A stretch of DNA of 64,000 nt from positions 1,302,001 through 1,366,000 of the forward strand of contig NZ_UYJA01000001.1 of NCBI RefSeq assembly GCF_900618535.1, in the 5' to 3' direction. Under the pieces are notes generated by a model. It ran no database searches, was not told where the DNA came from, and saw only the letters and a program-made list of their open reading frames with translations. Within the stretch, counting starts at the first letter, position 1. Each line of letters opens with the position of its first letter. Below are positions 1-12,493 of the stretch, in pieces. The position numbers and the translations under genes are program-made. Origin of the DNA: Pseudomonas bubulae. GTDB lineage: Bacteria; Pseudomonadota; Gammaproteobacteria; Pseudomonadales; Pseudomonadaceae.

Positions 1-2137
1 GGATCAAACGGGCCATCGGCCGTGCCCCCATCAGCGCGTCATAACCACCCGCTGCAAGCCAGCCACGCGCCGCATCCGACACCTCGAGCTGCACGTGCTT
101 GTCTTCCAGCTGCGCCTGCAGTTCGGTAAGGAACTTGTCCACCACATGCTTGATAACCTCATGGCTGAGGCGACCAAACTGGATAATGGTGTCCAGACGG
201 TTACGGAACTCGGGGGTGAAGCTCTTCTTGATCGCTTCCATGGCATCGGAAGCATGATCCTGATGGGCAAAGCCCATCGAAGCCCGAGAGGCGGTTTCGG
301 CACCGGCGTTGGTGGTCATGATGACGATCACGTTGCGGAAGTCCGCCTTGCGCCCGTTGTTGTCGGTCAGCGTGCCGTGGTCCATGACCTGCAGCAGCAG
401 GTTGAAGACTTCAGGGTGCGCCTTCTCGATTTCATCGAGCAGCAGTACGCAGTGAGGTTGCTTGGTGATGGCCTCGGTCAGCAAACCGCCCTGATCGAAA
501 CCGACATAGCCCGGAGGCGCACCGATCAGACGCGATACGGTGTGGCGCTCCATGTACTCGGACATGTCGAAGCGAATCAGCTCGATACCCAAAGCTTTGG
601 CCAACTGGCGTGCTGCCTCGGTTTTACCGACACCGGTGGGGCCTGCGAACAGGAACGAACCGACCGGTTTGTCCGGTGACTTGAGCCCCGCACGGGACAA
701 CTTGATTGCCGTGGACAACGAATCGATTGCCGCATCCTGGCCGAACACGGTCAGGCGCAGGTCGCGCTCGAGGTTGCGCAACAGCTCCTTGTCCGAGACC
801 GAGACGTGTTTAGGCGGAATACGGGCGATTTTCGCCACGATATCTTCAACCTGCGCGACTTCAATGCGTTTAACCCGGCTTTCAACCGGTTGCAGACGCT
901 GGAAGGCACCCGCCTCGTCGATCACATCAATGGCCTTGTCGGGCATGTGCCGGTCATTGATATAGCGCGAGGCCAGCTCCGCCGCTGCGCGCAGGGCTTC
1001 ATCGCTGTACTCGATGCCATGGTGCTGCTCGAAACGACCTTTAAGCCCGCGCAGAATGCTGATGGTATCTTCAACCGAAGGTTCGGATACGTCGACTTTC
1101 TGGAAACGGCGCGCCAGGGCGCGGTCTTTTTCGAAGATCCCGCGAAATTCCTGGAACGTGGTGGAACCGATGCAGCGAATGTCACCCGAAGACAGCAGCG
1201 GCTTGAGCAGGTTGGACGCATCCATCACCCCGCCCGAAGCCGCACCGGCACCGATGATCGTATGGATTTCGTCGATAAAGAGGATCGCTTGCGGGCGTTT
1301 CTTCAGCTCGCCCAGCAGCGCCTTGAAGCGCTTCTCGAAATCGCCACGGTACTTGGTACCTGCCAGCAAGGCGCCAAGATCCAGGGAGTAGACGATGCTG
1401 TTAGCCAGCAGGTCAGGCACCTGGTTATCGACGATGCGCTTGGCCAGACCCTCGGCAATCGCGGTTTTACCCACGCCTGCCTCACCCACCAGTAACGGGT
1501 TGTTTTTACGCCGACGCGCCAGGATCTGGGCGACACGCTCAACTTCCATTTCCCGACCTACCAGCGGATCGATCCGGCCCTGGCGGGCCAGTTCATTCAG
1601 GTTACTGGCATAAGCGTCCAGAGGATTGCTGGAAGACGACGATTCGCCGCCCTCTTCATCCTGCATCTCATGATCGCTGTCGCTGTGCTCGCCATGCCCG
1701 GGCACCTTGGAGATGCCGTGGGCAATAAAGTTGACCACATCGATGCGCGCCACGCTCTGTTGCTTGAGCAGGAATACGGCCTGGCTTTCCTGTTCGCTGA
1801 AGATGGCTACCAGCACATTGGCGCCGGTGACTTCACGCTTGCCGGAGCTCTGCACGTGGAACACGGCACGCTGCAAGACCCGCTGAAAACCCAGGGTTGG
1901 CTGCGTTTCGCGGTCTTCGTCGTGGACGGGGATCAGGGGAGTTGTGGAATCAATAAACTCTTGCAGGTCATGCTTGAGTTTTTCGAGGTTTGCGCCACAG
2001 GCGCGTAGAACGGTTGCGGCCGCCTCATTATCCAGAAGCGCTAAAAGGAGGTGCTCAACCGTCATGAATTCATGACGTTTGGAGCGGGCTTCCTTGAAGG
2101 CAAGATTGAGGGTGACTTCGAGCTCGCGATTTAACAT
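1..2137 (-). CDS. clpA: ATP-dependent Clp protease ATPase subunit ClpA (3' end cut by window edge)
   Basis: Unfoldase of the cytoplasmic ClpAP protease. It feeds ClpS-delivered N-end-rule substrates and other proteins to ClpP. The visible 712 codons begin [18 protein letters not shown], the usual ClpA start. An N domain (about residues 1-145) and an acidic/serine-rich linker (about 160-176) are followed by AAA+ module 1 with Walker A GEAGVGKT near residue 216 and AAA+ module 2 with Walker A GPTGVGKT near residue 499. The family is about 755 residues, so roughly the last 45 residues lie outside the window. clpS lies just upstream on the same strand (29 bp apart), the standard clpS-clpA pair. 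Identity is certain; only the C-terminus cannot be assessed. Confidence 0.98.
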   Translation of the reverse strand, partial: MLNRELEVTLNLAFKEARSKRHEFMTVEHLLLALLDNEAAATVLRACGANLEKLKHDLQEFIDSTTPLIPVHDEDRETQPTLGFQRVLQRAVFHVQSSGKREVTGANVLVAIFSEQESQAVFLLKQQSVARIDVVNFIAHGISKVPGHGEHSDSDHEMQDEEGGESSSSSNPLDAYASNLNELARQGRIDPLVGREMEVERVAQILARRRKNNPLLVGEAGVGKTAIAEGLAKRIVDNQVPDLLANSIVYSLDLGALLAGTKYRGDFEKRFKALLGELKKRPQAILFIDEIHTIIGAGAASGGVMDASNLLKPLLSSGDIRCIGSTTFQEFRGIFEKDRALARRFQKVDVSEPSVEDTISILRGLKGRFEQHHGIEYSDEALRAAAELASRYINDRHMPDKAIDVIDEAGAFQRLQPVESRVKRIEVAQVEDIVAKIARIPPKHVSVSDKELLRNLERDLRLTVFGQDAAIDSLSTAIKLSRAGLKSPDKPVGSFLFAGPTGVGKTEAARQLAKALGIELIRFDMSEYMERHTVSRLIGAPPGYVGFDQGGLLTEAITKQPHCVLLLDEIEKAHPEVFNLLLQVMDHGTLTDNNGRKADFRNVIVIMTTNAGAETASRASMGFAHQDHASDAMEAIKKSFTPEFRNRLDTIIQFGRLSHEVIKHVVDKFLTELQAQLEDKHVQLEVSDAARGWLAAGGYDALMGARPMARLI

Positions 2138-2166
2138 GGCTTCACCTCATACCCAAGTGGTCGGCG

Positions 2167-2529
2167 TTAACCGTCCTTCTCGATTTCACAGAGTAGCGGA
2201 TGCTGGCTTTCACGTGCGTACTGATTTACCTGCGCTGCCTTGGTCTCGGCAATGTCGCGGGTATAGATGCCGCACACAGCCCGTCCTTCTGTATGGACGG
2301 CCAGCATGACCTTGGTCGCCAATTCGCGATTCAAGTTAAAAAACACCTCAAGGATCTCTACAACGAAATCCATTGGCGTGTAGTCATCATTAAACAAAAC
2401 CACCTTGTACATCGGCGGCGCCTGAAGCGCAGGCTTAGCCTCTTGCACAGCCAAGCCAGCGGAGTCTTCGTCATCAAAATCGGGGTGATCCTGATTAAAT
2501 GTTAGTCGAGTCTGGCTGATTGCATGCAT
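2167..2529 (-). CDS. clpS: ClpS adaptor protein
   Basis: Adaptor that binds the ClpA N domain and presents N-degron substrates. The 120-residue product has a variable acidic N-terminal tail (about 1-35), then the conserved core [19 protein letters not shown], which holds the N-degron pocket region, and the family C-terminus with HTEGRAVCG and [15 protein letters not shown] chose the ATG that gives [11 protein letters not shown] because this is the usual pseudomonad N-terminus; an in-frame TTG ten codons upstream is possible. No good Shine-Dalgarno is visible for either. It is divergent from cspD, with about 230 bp between the two starts, and probably co-transcribed with clpA. Confidence 0.96.
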   Translation of the reverse strand: MHAISQTRLTFNQDHPDFDDEDSAGLAVQEAKPALQAPPMYKVVLFNDDYTPMDFVVEILEVFFNLNRELATKVMLAVHTEGRAVCGIYTRDIAETKAAQVNQYARESQHPLLCEIEKDG

Positions 2530-2759
2530 GGAAAGAAAGGTTCGTCGTTGGTTGTGCAACTACAGTGATGGAGGCAAAGGTGTCAAATTTCAACACCGCC
2601 GCCGCGTGACCTTGACTATCGGTAAAACGGTGTTACAACCATATAGTACCCACAGTGGGGAAAAATGGTCCGCGCAGTCAACCACTTTTACTGGTTTCTG
2701 TGCGAGTTGACTGGATGATACTCCAGTGATGGAGTTGTTTGCAGCAGAGGGATATGAGT

Positions 2760-3038
2760 ATGCAAGGCAAGGTCAAGTGGTTCAACAACGCCAAAGGCTT
2801 CGGCTTCATTAATACGCAGGCCAAGGAAGGCATCGATGAACACGGAAACCCGATCGACTTTTTTGCGCATTTTTCGGCAATCCAGATGGACGGTTACAAG
2901 ACGCTCAAGGCAGGCCAACCCGTGAGCTTCGAAATAATCCAGGGCCCCAAGGGCCTGCATGCTGTTGCAATCACCAACGCTCAAGTTCCAGCCAGCGCTT
3001 CAGCGACCGCGCAAGAGGTGACCAGCCTCCCGGTCTGA
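2760..3038 (+). CDS. cspD: Cold-shock domain protein, CspD-like
   Basis: Small nucleic-acid binding OB-fold protein. It starts with [15 protein letters not shown] (RNP1 KGFGFI), has an RNP2-type segment DFFAHF, then [30 protein letters not shown], typical of CspD. The position next to and divergent from clpS-clpA is the classical cspD locus. The start is uncertain: ATG at 2760 lies 9 nt after GAGG (2747-2750), while ATG at 2754 (product starting MSMQGKVKW) is only 3 nt from it; both give the same domain. Two oddities are seen: the loop between RNP1 and RNP2 ([15 protein letters not shown]) is longer than I expect for CspD, and a low-complexity Ala/Ser/Thr tail of about 18 residues follows the domain. 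A strong terminator follows. Confidence 0.9.
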   Translation: MQGKVKWFNNAKGFGFINTQAKEGIDEHGNPIDFFAHFSAIQMDGYKTLKAGQPVSFEIIQGPKGLHAVAITNAQVPASASATAQEVTSLPV

Positions 3039-3051
3039 CCCGCTGCCCAAG

Positions 3052-3091
3052 AAACCGGCCGATTCGATCATGCGAATCGGCCGGTTTTTTT
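3052..3091 (+). terminator. Rho-independent terminator of cspD
   Basis: A perfect 15-bp stem (AAACCGGCCGATTCG at 3052-3066 with its complement at 3073-3087) and a 6-nt loop are followed by a continuous T run. It lies 14 bp after the cspD stop. Confidence 0.92.
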
Positions 3092-5701
<2,610 letters not shown>

Positions 5702-5721
5702 GGGCAACAGGCAACACCACA

Positions 5722-5755
5722 GACCCCGGCCCACGACGCCGGGGTTTGTGTTTTT
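5722..5755 (+). terminator. Terminator of idh
   Basis: Stem ACCCCGGC (5723-5730) with GCCGGGGT (5738-5745), a 7-nt loop, then a T-rich run. It directly follows idh. Confidence 0.85.
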
Positions 5756-5773
5756 ACGGCCTACACAAACCCG

Positions 5774-5858
5774 GTGGGAGCGGGCTTGCCCGCGATAGCA
5801 TCACCGCGTAAAAAGCACAGACCGAAGCGCCTGCATCGCGAGCAAGCCCGCTCCCACA
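5774..5858. repeat. REP pair (BIME), idh-nudix gap
   Basis: Two REP cores in opposite orientation: GTGGGAGCGGGCTTGCCCGCGAT at 5774-5796 and its near-complement, CATCGCGAGCAAGCCC to CCCAC, at 5834-5857. This is the abundant pseudomonad extragenic palindrome, usually placed after operon ends. Confidence 0.9.
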
Positions 5859-5895
5859 GGGGATATGCATCCACCTATAAACCGAGACCCACCCC

Positions 5896-6342
5896 ATGGA
5901 ATGGAAACCCCACATCACCGTCGCCACTGTCGTCGAAGACAATGGCCGCTTCCTGATGGTCGAAGAACTCAAGCGCGACCGCGCCGTGCTCAATCAACCG
6001 GCCGGTCATCTGGACCCCGACGAAAGCCTGATCGAGGCCGCCATCCGCGAAACCCTCGAAGAAACCGGCTATGACGTCGAACTGACCGGTGTGATCGGCA
6101 TTTACCTCTACACCGCTCCCAGCAACGGCGTGACCTACCAGCGCATCTGCTTTGCCGGCAAGGCGCTCAAGCACCACCCCGACTACCAGCTGGACACCGG
6201 CATCATTGGCCCGCTGTGGCTGACTCGCGACGAACTGCTTGCACAGCGCGAACGCTGGCGCAGCGAGCTGACCCTGCAGTGCATCGATGATTATCTGGGC
6301 GGCAAACTGTTCGACCTGACGTTAATCCGCCCTTCGGTTTAG
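5896..6342 (+). CDS. nudJ: NUDIX hydrolase, NudJ-like phosphatase
   Basis: Member of the NUDIX pyrophosphatase family, 148 residues. The NUDIX box is complete: GHLDPDESLIEAAIRETLEETGYDV at about residues 37-61, matching GX5EX7REUXEEXGU, which binds the divalent metal. In E. coli the gene immediately before mnmA-hflD-purB is nudJ (ymfB), a phosphatase acting on thiamine and nucleoside pyrophosphates. The gene order here is the same, which is the main reason for the name; substrate specificity is inferred. It begins 55 bp before the mnmA start and probably shares a transcript with it. No strong Shine-Dalgarno is visible before ATG 5896. Confidence 0.85.
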   Translation: MEWKPHITVATVVEDNGRFLMVEELKRDRAVLNQPAGHLDPDESLIEAAIRETLEETGYDVELTGVIGIYLYTAPSNGVTYQRICFAGKALKHHPDYQLDTGIIGPLWLTRDELLAQRERWRSELTLQCIDDYLGGKLFDLTLIRPSV

Positions 6343-6401
6343 CCTTGAGCGCTCGGGCCTGCTAGAATCGCGTCCTTTTTCAAGACACTCATTGAATCCT
6401 T

Positions 6402-7535
6402 ATGCGTGATCCAGCCCTAGTCGCCCCCGAAAAACAGCGCGTCATCGTCGGCATGTCCGGCGGTGTCGACTCTTCCGTTTCCGCCGTTCTGCTTATGGAG
6501 CAGGGCTACCAGGTGGAAGGCCTGTTCATGAAGAACTGGGAGGAAGACGACGGAACGGATTACTGCACCGCCATGGATGATCTGGCAGACGCCCAGGCCG
6601 TGTGCGACAAAATCGGCATCAAGCTGCACACCGCCAACTTTGCCGCCGAGTACTGGGACAACGTGTTCGAGCACTTCCTGGCCGAATACAAGGCCGGTCG
6701 CACGCCGAACCCGGACATCCTGTGCAACCGCGAAATCAAGTTCAAGGCTTTCCTGGACTACGCCCTGATGCTGGGCGCCGATCTGATTGCTACCGGCCAC
6801 TATGTGCGCCGTCGCGACATTGACGGCCGTACCGAGCTGCTCAAGGGCCTGGACCCGAACAAAGACCAGAGCTACTTCCTGCACGCCGTCGGCGGCGAAC
6901 AGATCGCCCGCACCCTGTTCCCGGTAGGCGAGCTGGAAAAACCGGAAGTGCGCCGCATTGCGGAAAAACACGATCTGGCCACCGCGAAGAAAAAAGACTC
7001 CACCGGGATCTGCTTTATCGGCGAACGCCGCTTCAGCGACTTCCTCAAGCAATACCTGCCGGCACAGCCGGGCGAGATCAAGACCACAGAAGGTGAAGTG
7101 ATCGGCCGCCATCATGGCCTGATGTACCACACCATCGGTCAGCGCCAGGGCCTGGGCATTGGCGGCCTCAAGGACGCCAGCGACGAGCCGTGGTACGTGC
7201 TGGTCAAGGATCTGGAGCACAACGAGCTGATCGTCGGCCAGGGCAACGACCACCCGTGGCTGTTCTCCGGCGCCCTGCTCGCCTCCGAGATCTACTGGGT
7301 CAATCCGATCGACCTGAGCACCCCGCTGCGCCTGACGGCCAAGGTTCGCTATCGTCAGAGCGATCAGCCCTGCACCCTGGAAAAAACCGCCAACGGCTAC
7401 CGCGCCACCTTCGACGACCCGCAACGCGCGGTCACCCCCGGCCAGTCCGTGGTGTTCTACGACGGCGAAGTCTGCCTGGGCGGCGGCGTGATCGAAGTGG
7501 CCGAGCCCTGGTCGAGCAAGGGCAAACGCCCATGA
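6402..7535 (+). CDS. mnmA: tRNA-specific 2-thiouridylase MnmA
   Basis: Inserts sulfur at C2 of the wobble uridine (U34) of Lys, Glu and Gln tRNAs in the cytoplasm. The 377 residues carry the PP-loop GMSGGVDSS at 17-25, the nucleophile C108 in [16 protein letters not shown] and the persulfide-accepting C204 in [13 protein letters not shown], so both catalytic cysteines are present. A C-terminal OB-like region follows ([12 protein letters not shown]). The stop overlaps the hflD start by 4 bases (ATGA), so the two are translationally coupled. Gene order matches E. coli nudJ-mnmA-hflD-purB. Confidence 0.98.
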   Translation: MRDPALVAPEKQRVIVGMSGGVDSSVSAVLLMEQGYQVEGLFMKNWEEDDGTDYCTAMDDLADAQAVCDKIGIKLHTANFAAEYWDNVFEHFLAEYKAGRTPNPDILCNREIKFKAFLDYALMLGADLIATGHYVRRRDIDGRTELLKGLDPNKDQSYFLHAVGGEQIARTLFPVGELEKPEVRRIAEKHDLATAKKKDSTGICFIGERRFSDFLKQYLPAQPGEIKTTEGEVIGRHHGLMYHTIGQRQGLGIGGLKDASDEPWYVLVKDLEHNELIVGQGNDHPWLFSGALLASEIYWVNPIDLSTPLRLTAKVRYRQSDQPCTLEKTANGYRATFDDPQRAVTPGQSVVFYDGEVCLGGGVIEVAEPWSSKGKRP

Positions 7536-8155
7536 ACGCCACTCAGGAGCAACTGGTAGCCCTCGGCGGCGTATTTCTGGCCGCGGTGCTAGTGGATAAA
7601 ATTGCCAAGACCGGCCAGGTCAGCGAAGCCGACCTGAGCTGCATGCTCGGCAGCCTGCTGGTGCGTGACCCCAAGGACACCCTGGAAGTCTTTGGTGGAG
7701 ACGACATCAACCTGCGCGAAGGCTATCGTGCCCTGATCGGTGCTCTTGAGCGCGATCCCAACACCCTGCAGCGCGAGCCCCTGCGTTACGCACTGTCGAT
7801 GCTCGGCCTTGAGCGCCAACTGGCCAAGCGGGACGACATGCTGGAGCTGATCGGCAAGCGCCTGCCGCAGATCCAGTCCCAGGTCGAGCATTTCGGCCCG
7901 GCCCATGAAAACGTGGTGGCCGCCTGTGGCGCGTTGTACCAGGACACCCTGAGCACCCTGCGCCAGCGTATCCAGGTGCACGGCGACATGCGCAACCTGC
8001 AACAACCGAACAACGCGGCAAAAATTCGCGCCCTGCTGCTGGCCGGTATCCGCTGCGCAAGGCTGTGGCGCCAATTGGGCGGCCACCGCTGGCAGCTGGT
8101 CATCAGCCGACGCAAGCTGCTCAAAGAGCTTTACCCGATGCTGCGCGGCAACTGA
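7532..8155 (+). CDS. hflD: High frequency lysogenization protein HflD homolog
   Basis: A 207-residue, mainly helical protein of the HflD family, peripherally attached to the inner membrane. It begins [28 protein letters not shown] and contains [24 protein letters not shown] and [20 protein letters not shown], all typical. In E. coli HflD interacts with phage lambda CII; the role in a host without lambda is unknown. The start is fixed by the ATGA overlap with mnmA. A short hairpin with T run follows before purB. Confidence 0.95.
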   Translation: MNATQEQLVALGGVFLAAVLVDKIAKTGQVSEADLSCMLGSLLVRDPKDTLEVFGGDDINLREGYRALIGALERDPNTLQREPLRYALSMLGLERQLAKRDDMLELIGKRLPQIQSQVEHFGPAHENVVAACGALYQDTLSTLRQRIQVHGDMRNLQQPNNAAKIRALLLAGIRCARLWRQLGGHRWQLVISRRKLLKELYPMLRGN

Positions 8156-8198
8156 AACACGCCGGCAGGCACAGAATTTAAAATCGATACGCGTATGA

Positions 8199-9653
<1,455 letters not shown>

Positions 9654-9671
9654 TCGCTGCAACGACCTATT

Positions 9672-9697
9672 AACGCCCGGCCGTGCCGGGCGTTTTT
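9672..9697 (+). terminator. Terminator of purB
   Basis: Stem AACGCCCGGC (9672-9681) with GCCGGGCGTT (9685-9694), 3-nt loop, then a T run. Confidence 0.9.
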
Positions 9698-9736
9698 ATT
9701 CCCGATTACAAAGTGCAATTTTTCAATAGGTTACAC

Positions 9737-10903
9737 ATGAATCCTGACATTCCTCTTCAACTTCTGGGCGGCATCACTGCGCGCGAGTTCATGCGCGACT
9801 ACTGGCAGAAAAAACCGCTGCTGGTGCGCCAGGCAATTCCTGACTTCGAAAGCCCGATCGACGCCGACGAACTGGCCGGTCTGGCCCTTGAAGAAGAAGT
9901 CGAATCGCGCCTGATCATCGAACACGGCGAGCGCCCATGGGAACTGCGCCGCGGTCCGTTCGCCGAAGACGAATTCGGCAAACTGCCAGAGCGCGAGTGG
10001 ACTCTGCTGGTGCAGGCCGTTGATCAGTTCGTGCCTGAAGTCAATGAACTGCTGGAAAACTTCCGCTTCCTGCCGAGCTGGCGTATCGACGACGTGATGA
10101 TCAGCTACGCCGCCCCAGGTGGCAGTGTTGGTCCGCACTTCGACAACTACGACGTGTTCCTGCTGCAGGGTCATGGCAAGCGTCACTGGCAGATCGGCCA
10201 GATGTGCGACTCCGACAGCAAGCTGCTGGAGCACGCGGACCTGCGTATCCTCGCTGATTTCCAGGCCACCGACGAGTGGACCCTTGAGCCCGGCGACATG
10301 CTCTACCTGCCACCGCGCCTGGCCCACTGTGGCGTAGCCGTAGACGACTGCCTGACCTACTCGGTGGGCTTCCGTGCACCGAGCGCCGCTGAAGTACTGA
10401 CCCACTTCACCGACTTCCTCAGCCAGTACCTGCCGGACGAAGATCGCTACACCGACGCTGACGCGCAACCGGTCAGCGACCCGCACCAGATCCAGCACGA
10501 CGCCCTTGATCGCCTCAAGAGCCTGCTGACCGAGCACATGAGCGACGAGCGCATGTTGCTGACCTGGTTCGGCCAGTTCATGACCGAGCCACGTTATCCG
10601 GAACTCGTGGTCGGCCCTGAACTCGAAGAAGAAGACCTGCTGGGTAGCCTGGAACAGGGCGCAATCCTGATCCGCAACCCGAGCGCACGCCTGGCATGGT
10701 CCGAGGTCGATGACGACCTGTTGTTGTTCGCCAGCGGCCAAAGCCGCCTGCTGCCGGGCAAGCTGCGCGAACTGCTGAAAATGATCTGTGCCGCCGACGC
10801 GCTGCACAGTGACAACCTCGGCACATGGCTGGCCGATGAAGATGGACGCAACCTGCTCTGCGAGCTGGTTAAACAAGGAAGCCTGGGGTTCGCTGATGAA
10901 TAG
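9737..10903 (+). CDS. roxA: Cupin/JmjC-type 2-oxoglutarate oxygenase, ribosomal protein L16 arginine hydroxylase family
   Basis: 388-residue member of the YcfD/RoxA family, Fe(II)/2-oxoglutarate oxygenases that in E. coli hydroxylate an arginine of ribosomal protein uL16. The JmjC iron site is visible: H134 and D136 in GPHFDNYD and H197 in LPPRLAHCG. The N-terminal region includes the family block YWQKKPLLVRQA, and a C-terminal winged-helix-like domain follows (about 260-388). The start at 9737 matches the family N-terminus; AGG precedes it by 7 nt. The 3' end overlaps the GNAT gene by 8 bp, so the two are co-translated. Placement after purB is conserved in pseudomonads. The symbol is assigned by homology only. 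Confidence 0.85.
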   Translation: MNPDIPLQLLGGITAREFMRDYWQKKPLLVRQAIPDFESPIDADELAGLALEEEVESRLIIEHGERPWELRRGPFAEDEFGKLPEREWTLLVQAVDQFVPEVNELLENFRFLPSWRIDDVMISYAAPGGSVGPHFDNYDVFLLQGHGKRHWQIGQMCDSDSKLLEHADLRILADFQATDEWTLEPGDMLYLPPRLAHCGVAVDDCLTYSVGFRAPSAAEVLTHFTDFLSQYLPDEDRYTDADAQPVSDPHQIQHDALDRLKSLLTEHMSDERMLLTWFGQFMTEPRYPELVVGPELEEEDLLGSLEQGAILIRNPSARLAWSEVDDDLLLFASGQSRLLPGKLRELLKMICAADALHSDNLGTWLADEDGRNLLCELVKQGSLGFADE

Positions 10904-11318
10904 CATTCACGTACGTGTCGCCGACTGGCAAAAGGACAACGCCGAACTTCGACGCATTCGTGAGGCGGTATTTATTGCCGAACAATCTGTACCTCCAGAA
11001 CTGGAGTGGGATGCAGACGATGCCGATGCCGTGCATTTTCTGGCCTATGAAGGCGACTTCCCGATTGGTACCGCCCGGCTCCTGCCGGACGGCCATATCG
11101 GCCGCGTATCGGTTCTCAAGGACTGGCGCGGCCTGAAGGTTGGCGACGCACTGATGCAGGCCACGATTCTTGAAGCCGAAAAACGTGGCCTCAAGCAACA
11201 AATGCTCAGTGCCCAAGTGCATGCCACACCCTTCTACGAGCGCCTTGGCTTCAAGATCGTCAGCGATGAATTCCTCGAAGCAGGGATTCCCCACGTTGAT
11301 ATGGTGCGGGTGAGCTAA
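10896..11318 (+). CDS. GNAT family N-acetyltransferase
   Basis: 140-residue acetyltransferase of the GNAT fold. The acetyl-CoA binding motif is seen in GRVSVLKDWRGLKVGDALMQATILEAEKRG (about residues 69-98), followed by AQVHATPFYERLGF (motif B region, with the usual FYERLGF). The substrate is unknown. The start ATG lies inside the end of the upstream cupin gene (ATGAATAG), which indicates translational coupling. A BIME and a terminator-like palindrome follow. Confidence 0.88.
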   Translation: MNSIHVRVADWQKDNAELRRIREAVFIAEQSVPPELEWDADDADAVHFLAYEGDFPIGTARLLPDGHIGRVSVLKDWRGLKVGDALMQATILEAEKRGLKQQMLSAQVHATPFYERLGFKIVSDEFLEAGIPHVDMVRVS

Positions 11319-11333
11319 CAGCCACGCCCATCT

Positions 11334-11410
11334 CTGTGGGAGCGAGCCTGCTCGCGAAGGCTGCTAGCGCGGCACTCTTGAGAACTTCGCGAGCAGGCTT
11401 GCTCCCACAG
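11334..11410. repeat. REP pair (BIME) after the GNAT gene
   Basis: CTGTGGGAGCGAGCCTGCTCGCGAAG at 11334-11359 and its complementary partner at 11385-11410, about 25 nt apart. This is the GAGC variant of the pseudomonad REP. Confidence 0.9.
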
Positions 11411-11417
11411 CAGTTTT

Positions 11418-11457
11418 GCAAAACGCCCTGCCATCCCCGGATCGCAGGGCGTTTTGC
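11418..11457. terminator. Terminator-like palindrome after the GNAT gene
   Basis: A perfect 13-bp stem (GCAAAACGCCCTG at 11418-11430 with its complement at 11445-11457). The stem carries A and T tracts at its base but only a weak T run after it on the plus strand. Confidence 0.65.
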
Positions 11458-11508
11458 TATCTGGCACACTCAGACCCAGCCCTTTCAAGCATTGCGGAGA
11501 TAATGGAC

Positions 11509-12252
11509 ATGTCCCTACGCCCCTTCATCGCTGGCCTGCTGCTGATCGCTAGCTTCAGCGCGATCGCCGACACCCGCGTCATCACCCTGCAAAACCGCAC
11601 CAGCGCCGATTTGCTGCCCATCGCGCAGAACTTTATCGGCAAAAACGGCAAAGTCAGCGCCTATGGCAACCAACTGATCGTCGAGGCAGGCGCCTCGAAA
11701 ATCCAGAACCTCGAAGACCTGCTGGCGCAACTCGACACACCCGCCCGGCGCCTGCTGATCACGGTCGATACCAGTGACAACAACCTGGCCACTAATGATC
11801 CGGACACCCGGGTGATCAGCACCGCCAGCCGCGACGGCGGCACCCAGCAAATCCAGACCAGCGAAGGCACCCCGGCATTTATCCAGATCGGCCAGAGCGT
11901 ACCGCTGACCAGCACCCAGACCGACGCCTACGGCCGCTTGCTTACCCAGACCGACTACCGCAACGTCACCCGGGGTTTTTACGTGACCGCCAGCGTCACA
12001 GGTGAAACGGTACACCTGGCGATCAGTACGACTCGCGATCGCATGAGCCAGGAGCAACCCGATGTAGTGAACACGCAAAGTACCGACACACAAGTCAGCG
12101 GCCCTCTGGGGCAATGGATAACCGTGGCGGGCAACAACGCTCTTAACCAGACTGACAATCCGCCGCAAACCCGCAGCTACTCTACGCAAAGCCGGGATGA
12201 CATGACCATTCGGGTCAAAGTCGATGTACTCGACCAAAAGGGCCAAAACTGA
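11509..12252 (+). CDS. Exported protein with secretin N-domain-like region, function unknown
   Basis: 247-residue protein with a signal peptide (about residues 1-21: MSLRPFIAGLLLIASFSAIA, cut before D). The next about 80 residues (TRVITLQNRTSADLLPIAQNFI, then YGNQLIVEAG and LEDLLAQLDTPARRLLITVD) look like the N-domains of secretins and PilQ-type proteins, with the characteristic pattern of a ring-building KH-like fold. The rest (about 100-247) is Thr/Gln-rich and has no recognisable secretin beta-barrel. I chose ATG 11509, 9 nt after GGAG, over ATG 11503, which is only 3 nt away. It stands alone between a terminator and aceA. The secretin relation is inferred from sequence pattern; the function is not known to me. 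Confidence 0.75.
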   Translation: MSLRPFIAGLLLIASFSAIADTRVITLQNRTSADLLPIAQNFIGKNGKVSAYGNQLIVEAGASKIQNLEDLLAQLDTPARRLLITVDTSDNNLATNDPDTRVISTASRDGGTQQIQTSEGTPAFIQIGQSVPLTSTQTDAYGRLLTQTDYRNVTRGFYVTASVTGETVHLAISTTRDRMSQEQPDVVNTQSTDTQVSGPLGQWITVAGNNALNQTDNPPQTRSYSTQSRDDMTIRVKVDVLDQKGQN

Positions 12253-12277
12253 CCGACGAGTCGTTTTTCGCAAATTA

Positions 12278-12303
12278 TGTAGTGTTATAAAAAAAGCACT
12301 ACA
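12278..12303. promoter_or_regulatory. Candidate RccR operator upstream of aceA
   Basis: Dyad TGTAGTG (12278-12284) and CACTACA (12297-12303) with a 12-nt AT-rich spacer containing TTATAAAA. The known regulator RccR (RpiR family, KDPG-responsive) represses aceA in Pseudomonas fluorescens through a pseudo-palindrome of about this length, longer than its aceE site. The dyad lies 190 bp before the aceA start. Confidence 0.7.
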
Positions 12304-12493
12304 AAACATTTGACGCCTCAAAAATGCAAAGGCATGATGGCCCCGCTCCCGCTGATCAGAGGCCCCGCAAAGGCCCTGGGGCCTGTACTGCCCGTAGCGA
12401 GCCGCCATTCACGCACTTATACAAACAACAGTGTTGTGTGCCTGGTGGAGCAACCATTTTTCAACCCAGACCTATGCGACGAGGTTTATCACC

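Noticed and set aside
2528..2710. 60-codon open frame in the clpS-cspD gap
   Set aside because: It overlaps the clpS start and the shared promoter region and has no conserved features.
5774..5858. Could the spaced inverted repeats be a CRISPR array or transposon ends
   Set aside because: Only two units in opposite orientation, no spacer series, no transposase, and identical cores recur at many operon ends: REP/BIME.
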